Source of the DNA: Antricoccus suffuscus
Lineage (GTDB): Bacteria > Actinomycetota > Actinomycetes > Mycobacteriales > Antricoccaceae
Length of the DNA: 64,000 nucleotides
Direction: 5' to 3'
NCBI RefSeq assembly: GCF_003003235.1
Contig: NZ_PVUE01000001.1
Coordinates: 531,884 to 595,883, forward strand
The number at the start of each line of letters is the position of its first letter. Positions within the stretch are counted from its first letter, which is position 1. The notes beneath the pieces were generated by a model. That model searched no databases. It saw nothing but the letters and a program-made list of their open reading frames with translations, and was not told the origin of the DNA. A program made the translations under genes and the position numbers. Of the stretch, positions 33,210 through 41,278 are shown piece after piece.

Positions 33210-33786
33210 GGCAGCTTTGTCGCGCGAGATCGTGGTGCGTGCGGCGTACGACGTCGCTGCGAAGGTCGGCTTCGATCGGTTTACCGTCGCGGACGTCGCC
33301 CGGCATCTCGGCGTGAGCGTGCCTAACATCTACAAGCACGCGAGCGGCCTGGACGGGCTGCGGCGTTCGATCGCGATCGCCGCCACGCGGGAGCTCACCT
33401 CCGCGGCGACCCACGCCGCGGTAGGCAAGTCCGGGTCTGAGGCCTTCCTCGCGATGGCGGCGGCGTACCGGACCTTCGCGATCGAACATTCGGGGATCTA
33501 CCCGGCGACGCAGGTCGTGCCCGCGGCCGATGACTCCGAGCACCTGCAGGTGGCCGAGTCCGCCGTGGCGATGTTGGCCGCGGTGCTCCGTGGCTACGGC
33601 CTGAGCGACGATCGGCAGATCGACGCGGTTCGGACAGTACGCAGCCTGCTGCACGGATACGTGGCGTTGGAGATCGCGGGTGGCTTCGAAATGCCGCAAG
33701 ACGTAGACGAGTCGTTCCGGTACGCCGTACGACTGCTGGACAAGGGGCTTTCCGCGTCGTCGCAAAAGCGGCGTCGTGCGGGCTAG
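33202..33786 (+). CDS. TetR family regulator with WHG-type C-terminal domain
   Basis: A 194-residue regulator. The HTH is ALSREIVVRAAYDVAAKVGFDRFTVADVARHLGVSVPNIYKHASGLDGLRRSIAIAA (residues 5-60). The C-terminal domain has TFAIEHSGIYPATQVVPAAD and SLLHGYVALEIAGGFEMPQDVDESF; the LLHGYVALE and FEMPxDVDESF elements are typical of the TetR WHG (or TetR_C_33) domain. It overlaps the preceding hydrolase gene by eight bases and is translationally coupled to it. The target is probably the shared promoter upstream of the hydrolase. Confidence 0.9.
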   Translation: MPKAALSREIVVRAAYDVAAKVGFDRFTVADVARHLGVSVPNIYKHASGLDGLRRSIAIAATRELTSAATHAAVGKSGSEAFLAMAAAYRTFAIEHSGIYPATQVVPAADDSEHLQVAESAVAMLAAVLRGYGLSDDRQIDAVRTVRSLLHGYVALEIAGGFEMPQDVDESFRYAVRLLDKGLSASSQKRRRAG

Positions 33787-33848
33787 CCACAGACGGGTTA
33801 GATTTGGGGCGGCGCGCCGTCACGCCGCAACTCCCAGGAATGAGAACA

Positions 33849-34277
33849 ATGAGCGACTTCAATTCCCAGATCGTTGATGAGTTCCGCGCTAATGGCGGTA
33901 ACGTCGGCGGCCCTTTCGAGGGCGCGCCGATGGTCCTCGTCCACCACGAGGGGCGCAAGAGCGGGGCCTCCTATGTCTCCCCGATGATGTATCTACCCGC
34001 CGACGACGCAGACGCGATCTATGTCTTCGCATCCAAAGCCGGGGCCCCGACCAACCCCGACTGGTATTTCAACCTCACCGCGGCCGGCCAGGCCACCGTC
34101 GAGGTCGGCACCGACACGTTCAAGGTCGACGTCGAGGAGTTGAAAGGCGCGACGCGTGACGAGGTGTACGCCGAGCAGGCACGCCGTTTCCCAGGGTTCG
34201 CGGGCTATGAAGACAAAGTCAAAGGCGTCCGCACGATCCCGGTGTTGAAGCTCCGGCGCCACGAGCGTTCGACGTAA
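33849..34277 (+). CDS. Nitroreductase/deazaflavin-dependent oxidoreductase (DDN-like)
   Basis: A 142-residue small split-barrel protein of the F420-dependent (DDN/Rv1155-like) group. Segments are NGGNVGGPFEGAPMVLVHHEGRKSGASYVSPMMYLP, then YVFASKAGAPTNPDWYFNLTAAGQATVEVG and KGVRTIPVLKLRR. The LxHxGRKSGxxxxxPL pattern and the NPDWYFNL motif define this family, whose members use coenzyme F420 or bind flavin or heme. It suggests the organism makes F420. ATG at 33849 is preferred over 33840 for its better AGGA spacing. It runs in the same direction as its neighbours, with gaps too wide to show an operon. Confidence 0.88.
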   Translation: MSDFNSQIVDEFRANGGNVGGPFEGAPMVLVHHEGRKSGASYVSPMMYLPADDADAIYVFASKAGAPTNPDWYFNLTAAGQATVEVGTDTFKVDVEELKGATRDEVYAEQARRFPGFAGYEDKVKGVRTIPVLKLRRHERST

Positions 34278-34317
34278 CGCAGGTGACAGCGTCGTACCCG
34301 TCTGCGACGATGGACCC

Positions 34318-35172
34318 ATGCCAGAGTTGCCCGAGGTCGAGGCGCTTGCCCATCACCTGCGCGAGCACGCCGTCGGTAAGGTCGTCGCCCGGTTAGATCT
34401 GGCCGCCATCTCGGCGATCAAGACCTTCGACCCGCCGTTCACATCGCTGCAGGGGCTCACGGTGACGGGGGCGAGCCGGCATGGCAAGTTTCTCGATGTC
34501 GATGTCGACGGGATCCACCTCGTCGTACATCTGGCGCGCGCCGGGTGGCTGCGATGGTCCGAGTCGCTGTCGAAGACCCCGCCAAAACCGGGCCGTGGTC
34601 CGCTGGCGCTACGAGTACACCTGGATGACGGCAGTGGGTTCGACCTGACCGAGGCCGGCACCAAGAAGGGCCTGGCGGTGTACGTCGTACGCGATCCCGA
34701 AGAGGTGCCGGGTGTGGCGCGCCTCGGCCCGGACGCGCTGTCGCTGGATGAGGCAAGCCTCAAGGAAGCGCTCGCCGGTCAGGGCGGTCGGCTCAAAAAC
34801 GTGCTTACCGACCAGCGTGTCATCGCGGGTATCGGCAATGCCTACAGCGATGAGATTTTGCACGCGGCGAAGATGTCGCCGTTCAAGACCGCGAGCAAGT
34901 TGACCGACGCCGAGCGTGACATCCTGCTGCACGCGATCATCGACGTTGAGACCGACGCCGTACGCCGCTCAGTAGGCCAGAAGGCGGCCACGCTGAAGTC
35001 CGAGAAACGGTCCGGGCTCCAGGTCCATGCACGCACTGGCATGCCATGCCCCGTGTGCGGCGACACCATCGCGGAGATCTCGCTCGCCGACAAGAGCTAC
35101 CAGTACTGTCCGACCTGCCAGACCGGCGGACGCAAGCTCAACGACCGTCGGATGGACCGCCTTCTCAAGTAG
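34318..35172 (+). CDS. Fpg/Nei family DNA glycosylase
   Basis: A 284-residue base-excision repair enzyme. The N-terminal Pro-Glu catalytic pair is in MPELPEVEALAHHL, the Lys is in SRHGKFLDVDV, and the helix-two-turn-helix is RVIAGIGNAYSDEILHAAKMSP. The C-terminal zinc finger is CPVC...YCPTCQTGGRKLNDRR, with the catalytic Arg in its beta-hairpin. The KFL segment, the GTKKGLAVYV stretch and the overall layout fit the actinobacterial Fpg-like (Nei-related) paralogues, so the exact lesion spectrum is uncertain. The start ATG at 34318 is fixed by the invariant Met-Pro-Glu. A divergent or regulatory link to neighbours is not evident. Confidence 0.92.
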   Translation: MPELPEVEALAHHLREHAVGKVVARLDLAAISAIKTFDPPFTSLQGLTVTGASRHGKFLDVDVDGIHLVVHLARAGWLRWSESLSKTPPKPGRGPLALRVHLDDGSGFDLTEAGTKKGLAVYVVRDPEEVPGVARLGPDALSLDEASLKEALAGQGGRLKNVLTDQRVIAGIGNAYSDEILHAAKMSPFKTASKLTDAERDILLHAIIDVETDAVRRSVGQKAATLKSEKRSGLQVHARTGMPCPVCGDTIAEISLADKSYQYCPTCQTGGRKLNDRRMDRLLK

Positions 35173-35317
35173 CGCGGCTCATAGTCAGCCCCGCAGTCGC
35201 ATCCCGCGAGCCGCTCGGCTAGTGTTCGGCCACGATGCGTTACGTGACGTAGGTCTCAATCGTCTGGCGTCGATTGAGGACGCATCGCGACCTGTCACTA
35301 AAGCGGGGAGTGGGCCC

Positions 35318-35803
35318 ATGGCGGCGAAACCGGACAAGGCGCTGTGGCGCAAGACGTTCGACAAGGCCGAGCGCGCGATTGGCGGGCGCCTCGAGGAGAT
35401 GATCGACACTCGGCAGTTCGCCGACGCGATGTCACTCTCCGCGCGCGTGCAAAAGGGCGTAACCAAACAGGTCTACGGGACCATCCACCGGACCCTGCAC
35501 CTTTTCGGCCTGTCGTCACTCAAGGACACGCGCGCGATCACCCGGCAGCTTAACCGGGTCGAGGCCCAACTGCGTGAGATGTCGGCGCAGCTTGAGGCGC
35601 TCGAGGAACAGCCGCCTCCCGCATCGGTGCACGACAGGCCGGTGCAGAAGAAGCCGGCCGCGGCCCGGGCCAACGCGACTAAACGGACCAGTCCACCCAA
35701 ACGGACCAGCCCACCCAAGCGGACCAGTCCACCCAAACGGACTAGCCCGAACAAGCGCCCAGCCAAGAAACCGGCGGAACCCGCCAGCGAGAGAGAGGAC
35801 TAG
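35318..35803 (+). CDS. Phasin-like protein with basic repeat tail, PHA operon
   Basis: A 161-residue protein in two parts. Residues 1-100 are an amphipathic helical stretch (LWRKTFDKAERAIGGRLEEMI, ADAMSLSARVQKGVTKQVYGTIHRTLHLFGLSSLKD, then a coiled coil RQLNRVEAQLREMSAQLEALEEQ), as in phasin/PhaM-like proteins that coat polyhydroxyalkanoate granules. Residues 115-150 are a Lys/Pro/Ala/Ser tail with a KRTSPP repeat in four tandem copies, as in histone-like tails that bind DNA. It is followed four bases later by the PhaC-type synthase. I infer a granule protein that may tether granules to the nucleoid, as PhaF does in Pseudomonas. The 18-base DNA repeats behind KRTSPP run at 35681-35752. Confidence 0.7.
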   Translation: MAAKPDKALWRKTFDKAERAIGGRLEEMIDTRQFADAMSLSARVQKGVTKQVYGTIHRTLHLFGLSSLKDTRAITRQLNRVEAQLREMSAQLEALEEQPPPASVHDRPVQKKPAAARANATKRTSPPKRTSPPKRTSPPKRTSPNKRPAKKPAEPASERED

Positions 35804-35807
35804 GCGC

Positions 35808-36914
35808 ATGGCCCGCACGCTCAGCCCCGGCGAGATCATCGCCGGCATCAAACGGGAGGTCGAGACGGCCGCGCTGCGCGCCCGCAACGGCATCCAGTAT
35901 CTCGCCTTGGACAAGTCCGAAGGTCTGCAGCCGACCCCGCGGACGCTTGTCGCGAGCCGTGACAAAGTCACCCTCTGGCGTTACGCGAGCCCGAACAAGC
36001 GGTACGACGAACCCATCCTGGTGTTCCTGGGCCTGGTCAGCCGGTCGTACGTCCTGGACCTGCTGCCGGGCAAGAGCTACATCAACTCGCTGTGCGAGGC
36101 CGGCTTCGACGTCTATCTACTCGACTGGGGGCAGCCAGATGCCGCGGAGTCCGAGAACACGCTCGAAACGTACGTCGACTTCTACCTGCCGCGCGCTCTG
36201 AAGATCGTCCAGCGCGAGAGTGGGTGCAAGGACGTCAACGTCATCGGCTACTGCTTCGGTGCGATTCTTGCGCTGATGTACCAGGCCAGCCGCGGAAACT
36301 CGCCAATCTCGTCGATGGTTCTCATGGCCGCGCCGGTCGACTTCAGGCACATGCATGTGCACACCGGCCCGCTGCGGGACGGCATGCTCAACCCCGACGA
36401 CGTTATCAACGACGAGGGGTTCGTGCCGGCAGACGTCGTACGCCGATCACTGTCGGTGCGCGCGCCGACGTACGACATCGCGCAGTACGTCAACCTGTGG
36501 GACAAGCTGGCGAGCAAACCCGACAGTGGCGCCCTGGAGGCGCACGCGGTAATGACCAACTGGGTGCGCGACCACGTCAACTTCCCGGGCGCGGCGTTCC
36601 GTCAGTTCGTCACGATGTTCTTGCAGGACAACGGCTTCGTCAACGGCACCGCGCGCGCCGGCGACAAGAAGATTGACTTGTCCCGGATCGACATACCGGT
36701 GCTGTCGGTCATCGCCGAACGAGACGACTTAATCCCGCCGAAAGTCTCCTTCCCACTGCGCAACCTCATGAACGAGGAGCTGTACGACGAGGTGCTGCTC
36801 AAGGCCGGTCACGTGGGTTTGGTGCTGGGAGGTACGGCGCAGCGCGTCACTATTCCGGCGATAGCAGAGTTTTTGCAGCGAAACAGCACGAGCATGGCGG
36901 AGGAGACAGCATGA
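35808..36914 (+). CDS. phaC: Polyhydroxyalkanoate synthase PhaC-type alpha/beta hydrolase
   Basis: A 368-residue protein of the class III/IV PhaC family, which polymerises 3-hydroxyacyl-CoA into polyester. The lipase-like box is VIGYCFGAILALMYQ, with Cys (about residue 147) as nucleophile. The acid is in SVIAERDDLIPP and the base His in LKAGHVGLVLGG. VYLLDWGQPDAAESENTLETYVDFYLP is another PhaC mark. Length (short form) suggests it needs a partner, as class III PhaC/PhaE or class IV PhaC/PhaR do; the upstream phasin-like gene is a candidate. ATG at 35808 starts four bases after that gene's stop. Its own stop overlaps the GNAT gene (ATGA). Confidence 0.85.
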   Translation: MARTLSPGEIIAGIKREVETAALRARNGIQYLALDKSEGLQPTPRTLVASRDKVTLWRYASPNKRYDEPILVFLGLVSRSYVLDLLPGKSYINSLCEAGFDVYLLDWGQPDAAESENTLETYVDFYLPRALKIVQRESGCKDVNVIGYCFGAILALMYQASRGNSPISSMVLMAAPVDFRHMHVHTGPLRDGMLNPDDVINDEGFVPADVVRRSLSVRAPTYDIAQYVNLWDKLASKPDSGALEAHAVMTNWVRDHVNFPGAAFRQFVTMFLQDNGFVNGTARAGDKKIDLSRIDIPVLSVIAERDDLIPPKVSFPLRNLMNEELYDEVLLKAGHVGLVLGGTAQRVTIPAIAEFLQRNSTSMAEETA

Positions 36915-37444
36915 CCGTCAGGATTGCGGCGCCGTACGACATCGATGCGCTGGGCGCCTTCGTGCGAGCGGTGCCAGAACCCGAACGCGCCTTCTACAAA
37001 GACAACGGCACCGATGACGAGCTCGCCCAGAGGTGGAGCGAGAGCGATCCGCTGCGCTTGATAAGCGTGCGTGATGACGGCGCTATCCGCGGGATTATCG
37101 GGATCCGCCGTGGGCAGGGGCAGTCTGCGCACGTCGGGGAGATCATGCTCGTCGTACACCCAGCCCATCGGCGGCAGGGTGTCGCGTCTGAGCTCGTGAA
37201 GGCCGCCATGGTCGAAGCGATGCGAGCCGGGATCACCCACATTTTTGTGGAAGTAACGGCAAATCAGCAGTCGATGATCGACATGTTCCGTACCTTGGGG
37301 TTTACCGGCGAAGCGCTTCTTCGCGGCTTCATCAAAGAGGCGGATGGTCAGTTAGTTGATCTGATCATGCTGACCAACCGCGTCGAAGAGAACTGGGCTG
37401 CGGCCAATGCGGTTGGCCTCGACCTGGACGGAGAGCTTGAATGA
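36911..37444 (+). CDS. GNAT family N-acetyltransferase
   Basis: A 177-residue acyltransferase of the GNAT superfamily. The CoA-binding motif is LVVHPAHRRQGVASELVKAAMVEAM (about 80-104), with the R/Q-x-x-G-x-A signature. IFVEVTANQQSMIDMFRTLGFTGEA and the acceptor-side beta strands follow. The substrate is unknown. It starts within the phaC stop and its stop overlaps the next gene (both ATGA), so it belongs to the PHA operon as a translationally coupled member. Why an acetyltransferase sits between synthase and depolymerase-like genes is not clear. Confidence 0.85.
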   Translation: MTVRIAAPYDIDALGAFVRAVPEPERAFYKDNGTDDELAQRWSESDPLRLISVRDDGAIRGIIGIRRGQGQSAHVGEIMLVVHPAHRRQGVASELVKAAMVEAMRAGITHIFVEVTANQQSMIDMFRTLGFTGEALLRGFIKEADGQLVDLIMLTNRVEENWAAANAVGLDLDGELE

Positions 37445-38451
37445 GTGAGTTGGTATTGGTTGACGACACGGCGCCGGCGGCTCGGTTGGAAGATCGCCCA
37501 AGGCGGCACGAGCGAGTAGTCGCCGGAAACGTCGAGATGGCTGTCACTCAGTACGACGGTCCCGGGCATCCGTTGGTGCTGATCAACGGACTGGGCACTC
37601 ATCAGCAGATGTGGAATCCGCTGGTCGCCGGCCTGACGACGTCCAAGGTTGTTACGTTCGACTTCCCCGGCATCGGCCGCTCACACGTCCTCGGCGTACC
37701 GCAGTCGATGTCTGGATTTGCCAGCCTCGTCGAGCGGGTCGTCGATGACCTCGGCCTGGAACAGCCAGATCTGTTGGGTTACTCGTTCGGGGGCATGGTG
37801 GCCCAAGAGTTCGCGCACACCCGCCCGGACCGGGTACGCCGGCTGACTTTGGTAGGAACGGCTCCGGGCGTGGGTGCCGTCGTGGGCTACCCGTCGGCGA
37901 TGCTCGCGCTGGCCACACCGATGCGTTACTACTCGCGCACGTTCTACAAGTGGACGCAACGGTTCTTGGCCGGAGGTGAGATCGAGCGTAGCCCCGAGTT
38001 CCTGCAACGTACCGCCGAACTGCGCAAGCTTTACCGACCACATCCGGTGACCTACTACAGCCAGCTCTACGCCTGTCAGACGTGGTCCTCGCTGCCGTGG
38101 CTGGACACCGTGCAGACGCCGACCCTCGTCGTACACGGCACGGACGACCCGATCATTCCGTTCGCGAACGCCCAGCTGATGGCGCAGACGCTGCCGAACG
38201 CGCGGCTGTACACCGCGTCCACCGAGGGTCATCTGTTCATGCAGGACGCGAACTCTCGAGCCATCCCGGCGATCCACGAATTTGTGTCGGCCGATGACTA
38301 TCGCAAGTCGTCGAGCTGGTTAGAAGGTACGCCGGACGAGGCGACCGCGGTGCGTGACTCGATTCGCCGCAGCGACCTGCGCTCGCTGCAGCCGTTAGGT
38401 CTCTACAACCAGACGGTGCGCGGTCTGATGAAGCCGACCGCGCGACGCTAG
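37441..38451 (+). CDS. PHA-depolymerase-like alpha/beta hydrolase
   Basis: A 336-residue alpha/beta hydrolase. The N-terminal about 40 residues are an extra beta segment; LVLINGLGTHQQMWNPLVAGL gives the oxyanion region, and TFDFPGIGRSH the next. The nucleophile elbow is LLGYSFGGMVAQEFA (Ser about residue 117), the acid TLVVHGTDDPIIPF, and the His in ASTEGHLFMQDA. Its layout is close to intracellular PHA depolymerases (PhaZ) of the Pseudomonas type, supported by its place in the PHA operon. It starts within the GNAT stop. The last about 60 residues are a C-terminal extension (SSSWLEGTPDEATAVRDSIRR) without a known match. Confidence 0.75.
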   Translation: MSELVLVDDTAPAARLEDRPRRHERVVAGNVEMAVTQYDGPGHPLVLINGLGTHQQMWNPLVAGLTTSKVVTFDFPGIGRSHVLGVPQSMSGFASLVERVVDDLGLEQPDLLGYSFGGMVAQEFAHTRPDRVRRLTLVGTAPGVGAVVGYPSAMLALATPMRYYSRTFYKWTQRFLAGGEIERSPEFLQRTAELRKLYRPHPVTYYSQLYACQTWSSLPWLDTVQTPTLVVHGTDDPIIPFANAQLMAQTLPNARLYTASTEGHLFMQDANSRAIPAIHEFVSADDYRKSSSWLEGTPDEATAVRDSIRRSDLRSLQPLGLYNQTVRGLMKPTARR

Positions 38452-38479
38452 GGGCAGGAACGCGCTCGAAAGGCCGGCG

Positions 38480-38510
38480 TTGACCTAATACTCTGAACCG
38501 TATACTCTGA
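38480..38510 (+). promoter_or_regulatory. Promoter and direct-repeat operator of padR 2
   Basis: TTGACC (38480-38485), 17 bases, TACTCT (38503-38508) is a good promoter. ATACTCTGA occurs at 38488-38496 and 38502-38510, 14 bases apart, so one copy covers the -10 box. This fits repression by the PadR protein encoded just downstream. Confidence 0.6.
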
Positions 38511-38534
38511 TTCAAGTAATCGGAGGTGAGTGTC

Positions 38535-39224
38535 TTGGCGAGGTCGCGTTCCAACCCATTGGCGTTGGCGATTTTGTCGTGCCTTTCCGAGCAGCCGATG
38601 CATCCGTACCAGATCTCGGCGACATTGAAGCATCGAAATAAAGAGGCCAGCATCCGGCTCAATTACGGCTCGCTGTATTCGGTCGTCGGCAGCCTGCTCA
38701 AGCAGGGCCTCATCGCCGAACACGGCACGTCGCAGGACGGCAACCGGCCACAGCGCACGATCTACGCGATCACCCCTGAGGGGGAGACGGAGCTGGTCGA
38801 TTGGATGCGCGAGCTGATCCGGATGCCGGTCAAGGAGTATCCAGCCCTGGAAGCCGGACTCGCGCTGCTACCGGTGCTCTCTCCGGATACGGTCGTCGCG
38901 CTGTTGGGCGAGCGATTGGATCGGCTGCGTGCATCTATCGAACAGGAACAGGCCGGGATTGCAGAGGCCGCCCAGATGGGTCTTCCGCAGGTGCTCTCAA
39001 TCGAGGGCGAGTATGCCGTCGCGCTGCTGCGTGCCGAGCGCGACTTCGTCGAGAGCCTGATCAAGTCCATAGATTCCAAACAAATCGGCGGCTACGAGTT
39101 CTGGGCGCGCATGCACCAGCTGCGCGACGAAGGAGTCTCACTGGCCGACCTGACTAGAAACCCCGAGAAGTACTTCGCCGCAGGGGAGGTGACGTGGATG
39201 GCGCTCGACGAGGCTCCCGACTGA
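38535..39224 (+). CDS. PadR family transcriptional regulator (ABC-linked)
   Basis: A 229-residue regulator with the PadR winged helix LALAILSCLSEQPMHPYQISATLKHR, RLNYGSLYSVVGSLLKQGLIAEHGTSQDGNRPQRTIYAITPEGETEL. The C-terminal domain has EYPALEAGLALLPVLSPDTVVALLGERLDRL and SIEGEYAVALLRAERDFVESLI, similar in order to the PadR protein at 21080. TTG at 38535 is preferred because GGAGG (38522-38526) is eight bases upstream; GTG at 38526 would overlap that site. The ABC exporter genes follow in the same direction after 223 bases and are the likely target. The upstream promoter carries matched direct repeats. Confidence 0.9.
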   Translation: MARSRSNPLALAILSCLSEQPMHPYQISATLKHRNKEASIRLNYGSLYSVVGSLLKQGLIAEHGTSQDGNRPQRTIYAITPEGETELVDWMRELIRMPVKEYPALEAGLALLPVLSPDTVVALLGERLDRLRASIEQEQAGIAEAAQMGLPQVLSIEGEYAVALLRAERDFVESLIKSIDSKQIGGYEFWARMHQLRDEGVSLADLTRNPEKYFAAGEVTWMALDEAPD

Positions 39225-39277
39225 TGCCTCGGCGTACGCCGTGACGGGACTTGACATGAGCTCCCGCAAATAGATGC

Positions 39278-39307
39278 GTGGCCCGGGTGCGGCAACACCC
39301 GGACCAC
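39278..39307 (+). terminator. Hairpin between padR 2 and the ABC exporter 2 genes
   Basis: CCGGGTG (39283-39289) and CACCCGG (39296-39302) with GTGG/CCAC outside. A second short hairpin (GGTCCGC/GCGGACC, 39323-39339) follows. The 223-base gap holds nothing else I can name except the GGAG ribosome-binding site of the next gene. Confidence 0.4.
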
Positions 39308-39447
39308 GACCAACCTCGAGTCGGTCCGCATAGCGGACCCTGCCGTGCAGCAGATCTCAAGGCGCACTTCAACTCTACGGTCCGGCAGGCCCAATATGCA
39401 TCCGACTCCCATTACGCAGGTAACTGCGCGAAATCAAAGGAGTTGCG

Positions 39448-40449
39448 ATGACAGCAACTATCACCGACCGATCCACCGTGCTCAGCGCGCGCGATCTGGT
39501 CAAGACCTACCCGGGCGGGCGCGGCAAAGAGAGCGTCACCGCCCTCGACGGAGTGAGCTTCACGGCCGAACCCGGAACCGTGCTCGGCCTGCTCGGGCCT
39601 AATGGGGCCGGCAAGTCCACGACTGTCAAGATCCTCACCACTCTCTCCCGAGCCGACTCGGGGACGGCGTACGTCGCGGGCCACGACATCTCCGCGAGTC
39701 CCGGGGAGGTACGCCGGCTCATTGGCTTCGTTGCGCAGAAGCCGGTCACCGACCCGATGGACACCGGGCGAGAAAATCTGGAGCTGGCCGCCCGCATTCA
39801 TGGACAGACAAGGCGCGACGCGCGACTGCGAGCAAATGAGCTGCTCGATCGGTTTAACCTCACTGATGCGGCGGATCGCCTGGTGCGCACCTATTCGGGT
39901 GGCATGGCACGCAAGCTCGATGTGGCCATCGGGCTGGTCAACCGGCCGCAAGTGCTGTTTCTCGATGAGCCGACGACCGGCCTCGACCCGCAGGCGCGAT
40001 CGGAGATGTGGCAGGAGGTTGGGCGGCTCGCCGGCGAAGATCAGATGACGATCCTGCTCACCACGCATTACCTCGACGAAGCAGATCATCTTGCCGCGCA
40101 CCTCGTCATCGTCGACGAGGGCCACGTCGTCGCAGAAGGAAGTCCAGATGCGCTCAAATCCGAGCTGCGCGGCGACACCGTGATTATCGAACTGGCATCG
40201 GAAGGCGATGTGAGCGCCGCGCGGGCGGCGCTCGATCGACTGCCGGAGCCACGCGAGTTTGTCGTAGACGGTGCCGTCCTGCGCGGACGCGCGGACCACG
40301 GCGGACGGGCGCTGCCGGGGGCGATCGGCGTACTAGAGGCGGCCGGAATCGCGATCGAGTCGGCGACGGTGAGCAGGCCATCGCTGGACGACGTCTATCT
40401 CAAGCACACCGGACGTAGCTTCACTGCGGCGAAAGGCGACGAGTCATGA
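39448..40449 (+). CDS. DrrA-type ABC exporter ATP-binding protein (exporter 2)
   Basis: A 333-residue ATPase subunit. Walker A is [19 protein letters not shown], the signature is YSGGMARKLDVAIGL, and Walker B is [26 protein letters not shown], with LTTHYLDEADHLA after it. The C-terminal about 100 residues are the accessory DrrA domain. Of the three DrrA-like proteins in the window this one has an S rather than T after GK, and the longest sequence relation to daunorubicin-resistance types. AAAGGAG lies 8 bases before ATG. The stop overlaps the permease start (ATGA). The PadR gene upstream probably regulates it. Confidence 0.9.
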   Translation: MTATITDRSTVLSARDLVKTYPGGRGKESVTALDGVSFTAEPGTVLGLLGPNGAGKSTTVKILTTLSRADSGTAYVAGHDISASPGEVRRLIGFVAQKPVTDPMDTGRENLELAARIHGQTRRDARLRANELLDRFNLTDAADRLVRTYSGGMARKLDVAIGLVNRPQVLFLDEPTTGLDPQARSEMWQEVGRLAGEDQMTILLTTHYLDEADHLAAHLVIVDEGHVVAEGSPDALKSELRGDTVIIELASEGDVSAARAALDRLPEPREFVVDGAVLRGRADHGGRALPGAIGVLEAAGIAIESATVSRPSLDDVYLKHTGRSFTAAKGDES

Positions 40450-41228
40450 GCATCTTCGTCTCCCACTCGACTCTGTTGACCGGGCGCTCGCTACGCGGCA
40501 TGCGCAGGGTGCCGGTGTTCCTTGCGATAAACCTGGTCCAGCCGATGATCTGGCTGCTGCTGTTCGGCCAGCTCTTCAAATCCATCGTGTCGATTCCAGG
40601 ATTCAGCCCGGGCGTGGACAACTACCTGCAGTTCCTCACGCCGGGCGTGATCATGATGACGGCGCTGTTCTCCGCGGCTTGGGCCGGTACGACGTACATC
40701 CAGGACATGGAGCGTGGCGTCATGGACCGGATGCTGACTTCGCCGGTGAGCCGCGGCGCGATGATGGTCGGAACCCTTGCATACCAGGCAATCAGTACGA
40801 TCATCCAGACCTTGGTGATATTCGGGGTCGCGCTCATCGCCGGGGCACGGTTCCCCGGAGGTGTGGTTGGCTTTCTGATCACAATCGTGGCGACCGTGCT
40901 CCTGTCATTGATCTTCGCCGCGCTGTCCAATGCCGTAGCGCTGCTGACGCGTCAGCAGCAGGCTTTGATCGGGATCTCGCAGCTGATCACGCTGCCGCTG
41001 ATGTTTCTGAGCTCGGCAGTGATGGACACCGGCTTGGCGCCATCGTGGGTGCAGACCGCCGCGAGGTACAACCCGGTGGAGTGGGCGGTCGTGGCCGCCA
41101 GGGAGTCCTTGCAGTCAGGGACCGACTGGGGAGCGGTGGCGATCCGATTGTTGTTGCTCGTGGCCGGAGCCGTGGTGATGAGCGTGATCTCGACGCGCGC
41201 ATTCCGGGTATATCAGCAAAGCTCGTAA
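40446..41228 (+). CDS. DrrB-type ABC-2 exporter permease (exporter 2)
   Basis: A 260-residue membrane protein with about six segments: VFLAINLVQPMIWLLLFGQLF, FLTPGVIMMTALFSAAWAGT, TLVIFGVALIAGARF, TIVATVLLSLIFAALSNAVAL, LITLPLMFLSSAVM and LLLLVAGAVVMSVI. RYNPVEWAVVAARES near the C-terminus is the ABC2_membrane signature. It is the transport partner of the ATPase with which it overlaps. A LysR regulator starts 51 bases downstream in the same direction and could be read through. Confidence 0.9.
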   Translation: MSIFVSHSTLLTGRSLRGMRRVPVFLAINLVQPMIWLLLFGQLFKSIVSIPGFSPGVDNYLQFLTPGVIMMTALFSAAWAGTTYIQDMERGVMDRMLTSPVSRGAMMVGTLAYQAISTIIQTLVIFGVALIAGARFPGGVVGFLITIVATVLLSLIFAALSNAVALLTRQQQALIGISQLITLPLMFLSSAVMDTGLAPSWVQTAARYNPVEWAVVAARESLQSGTDWGAVAIRLLLLVAGAVVMSVISTRAFRVYQQSS

Positions 41229-41278
41229 CAGCCCACCACGCTAGCCGGCTACGTATTGCCCGATGCAAAGATGGGGTC

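Noticed and set aside
39225..39447. tRNA or small RNA gene between padR 2 and exporter 2
   Set aside because: Two short hairpins are visible but no tRNA-like T-loop or clear conserved RNA fold.
39412..40299. 295-codon open frame on the - strand
   Set aside because: Antisense to the exporter 2 ATPase with all ABC motifs; no domain seen.
40679..41278. Long N-terminal extension of the LysR regulator
   Set aside because: The frame is open but lies inside the exporter 2 permease gene; LysR homology starts at 41279.
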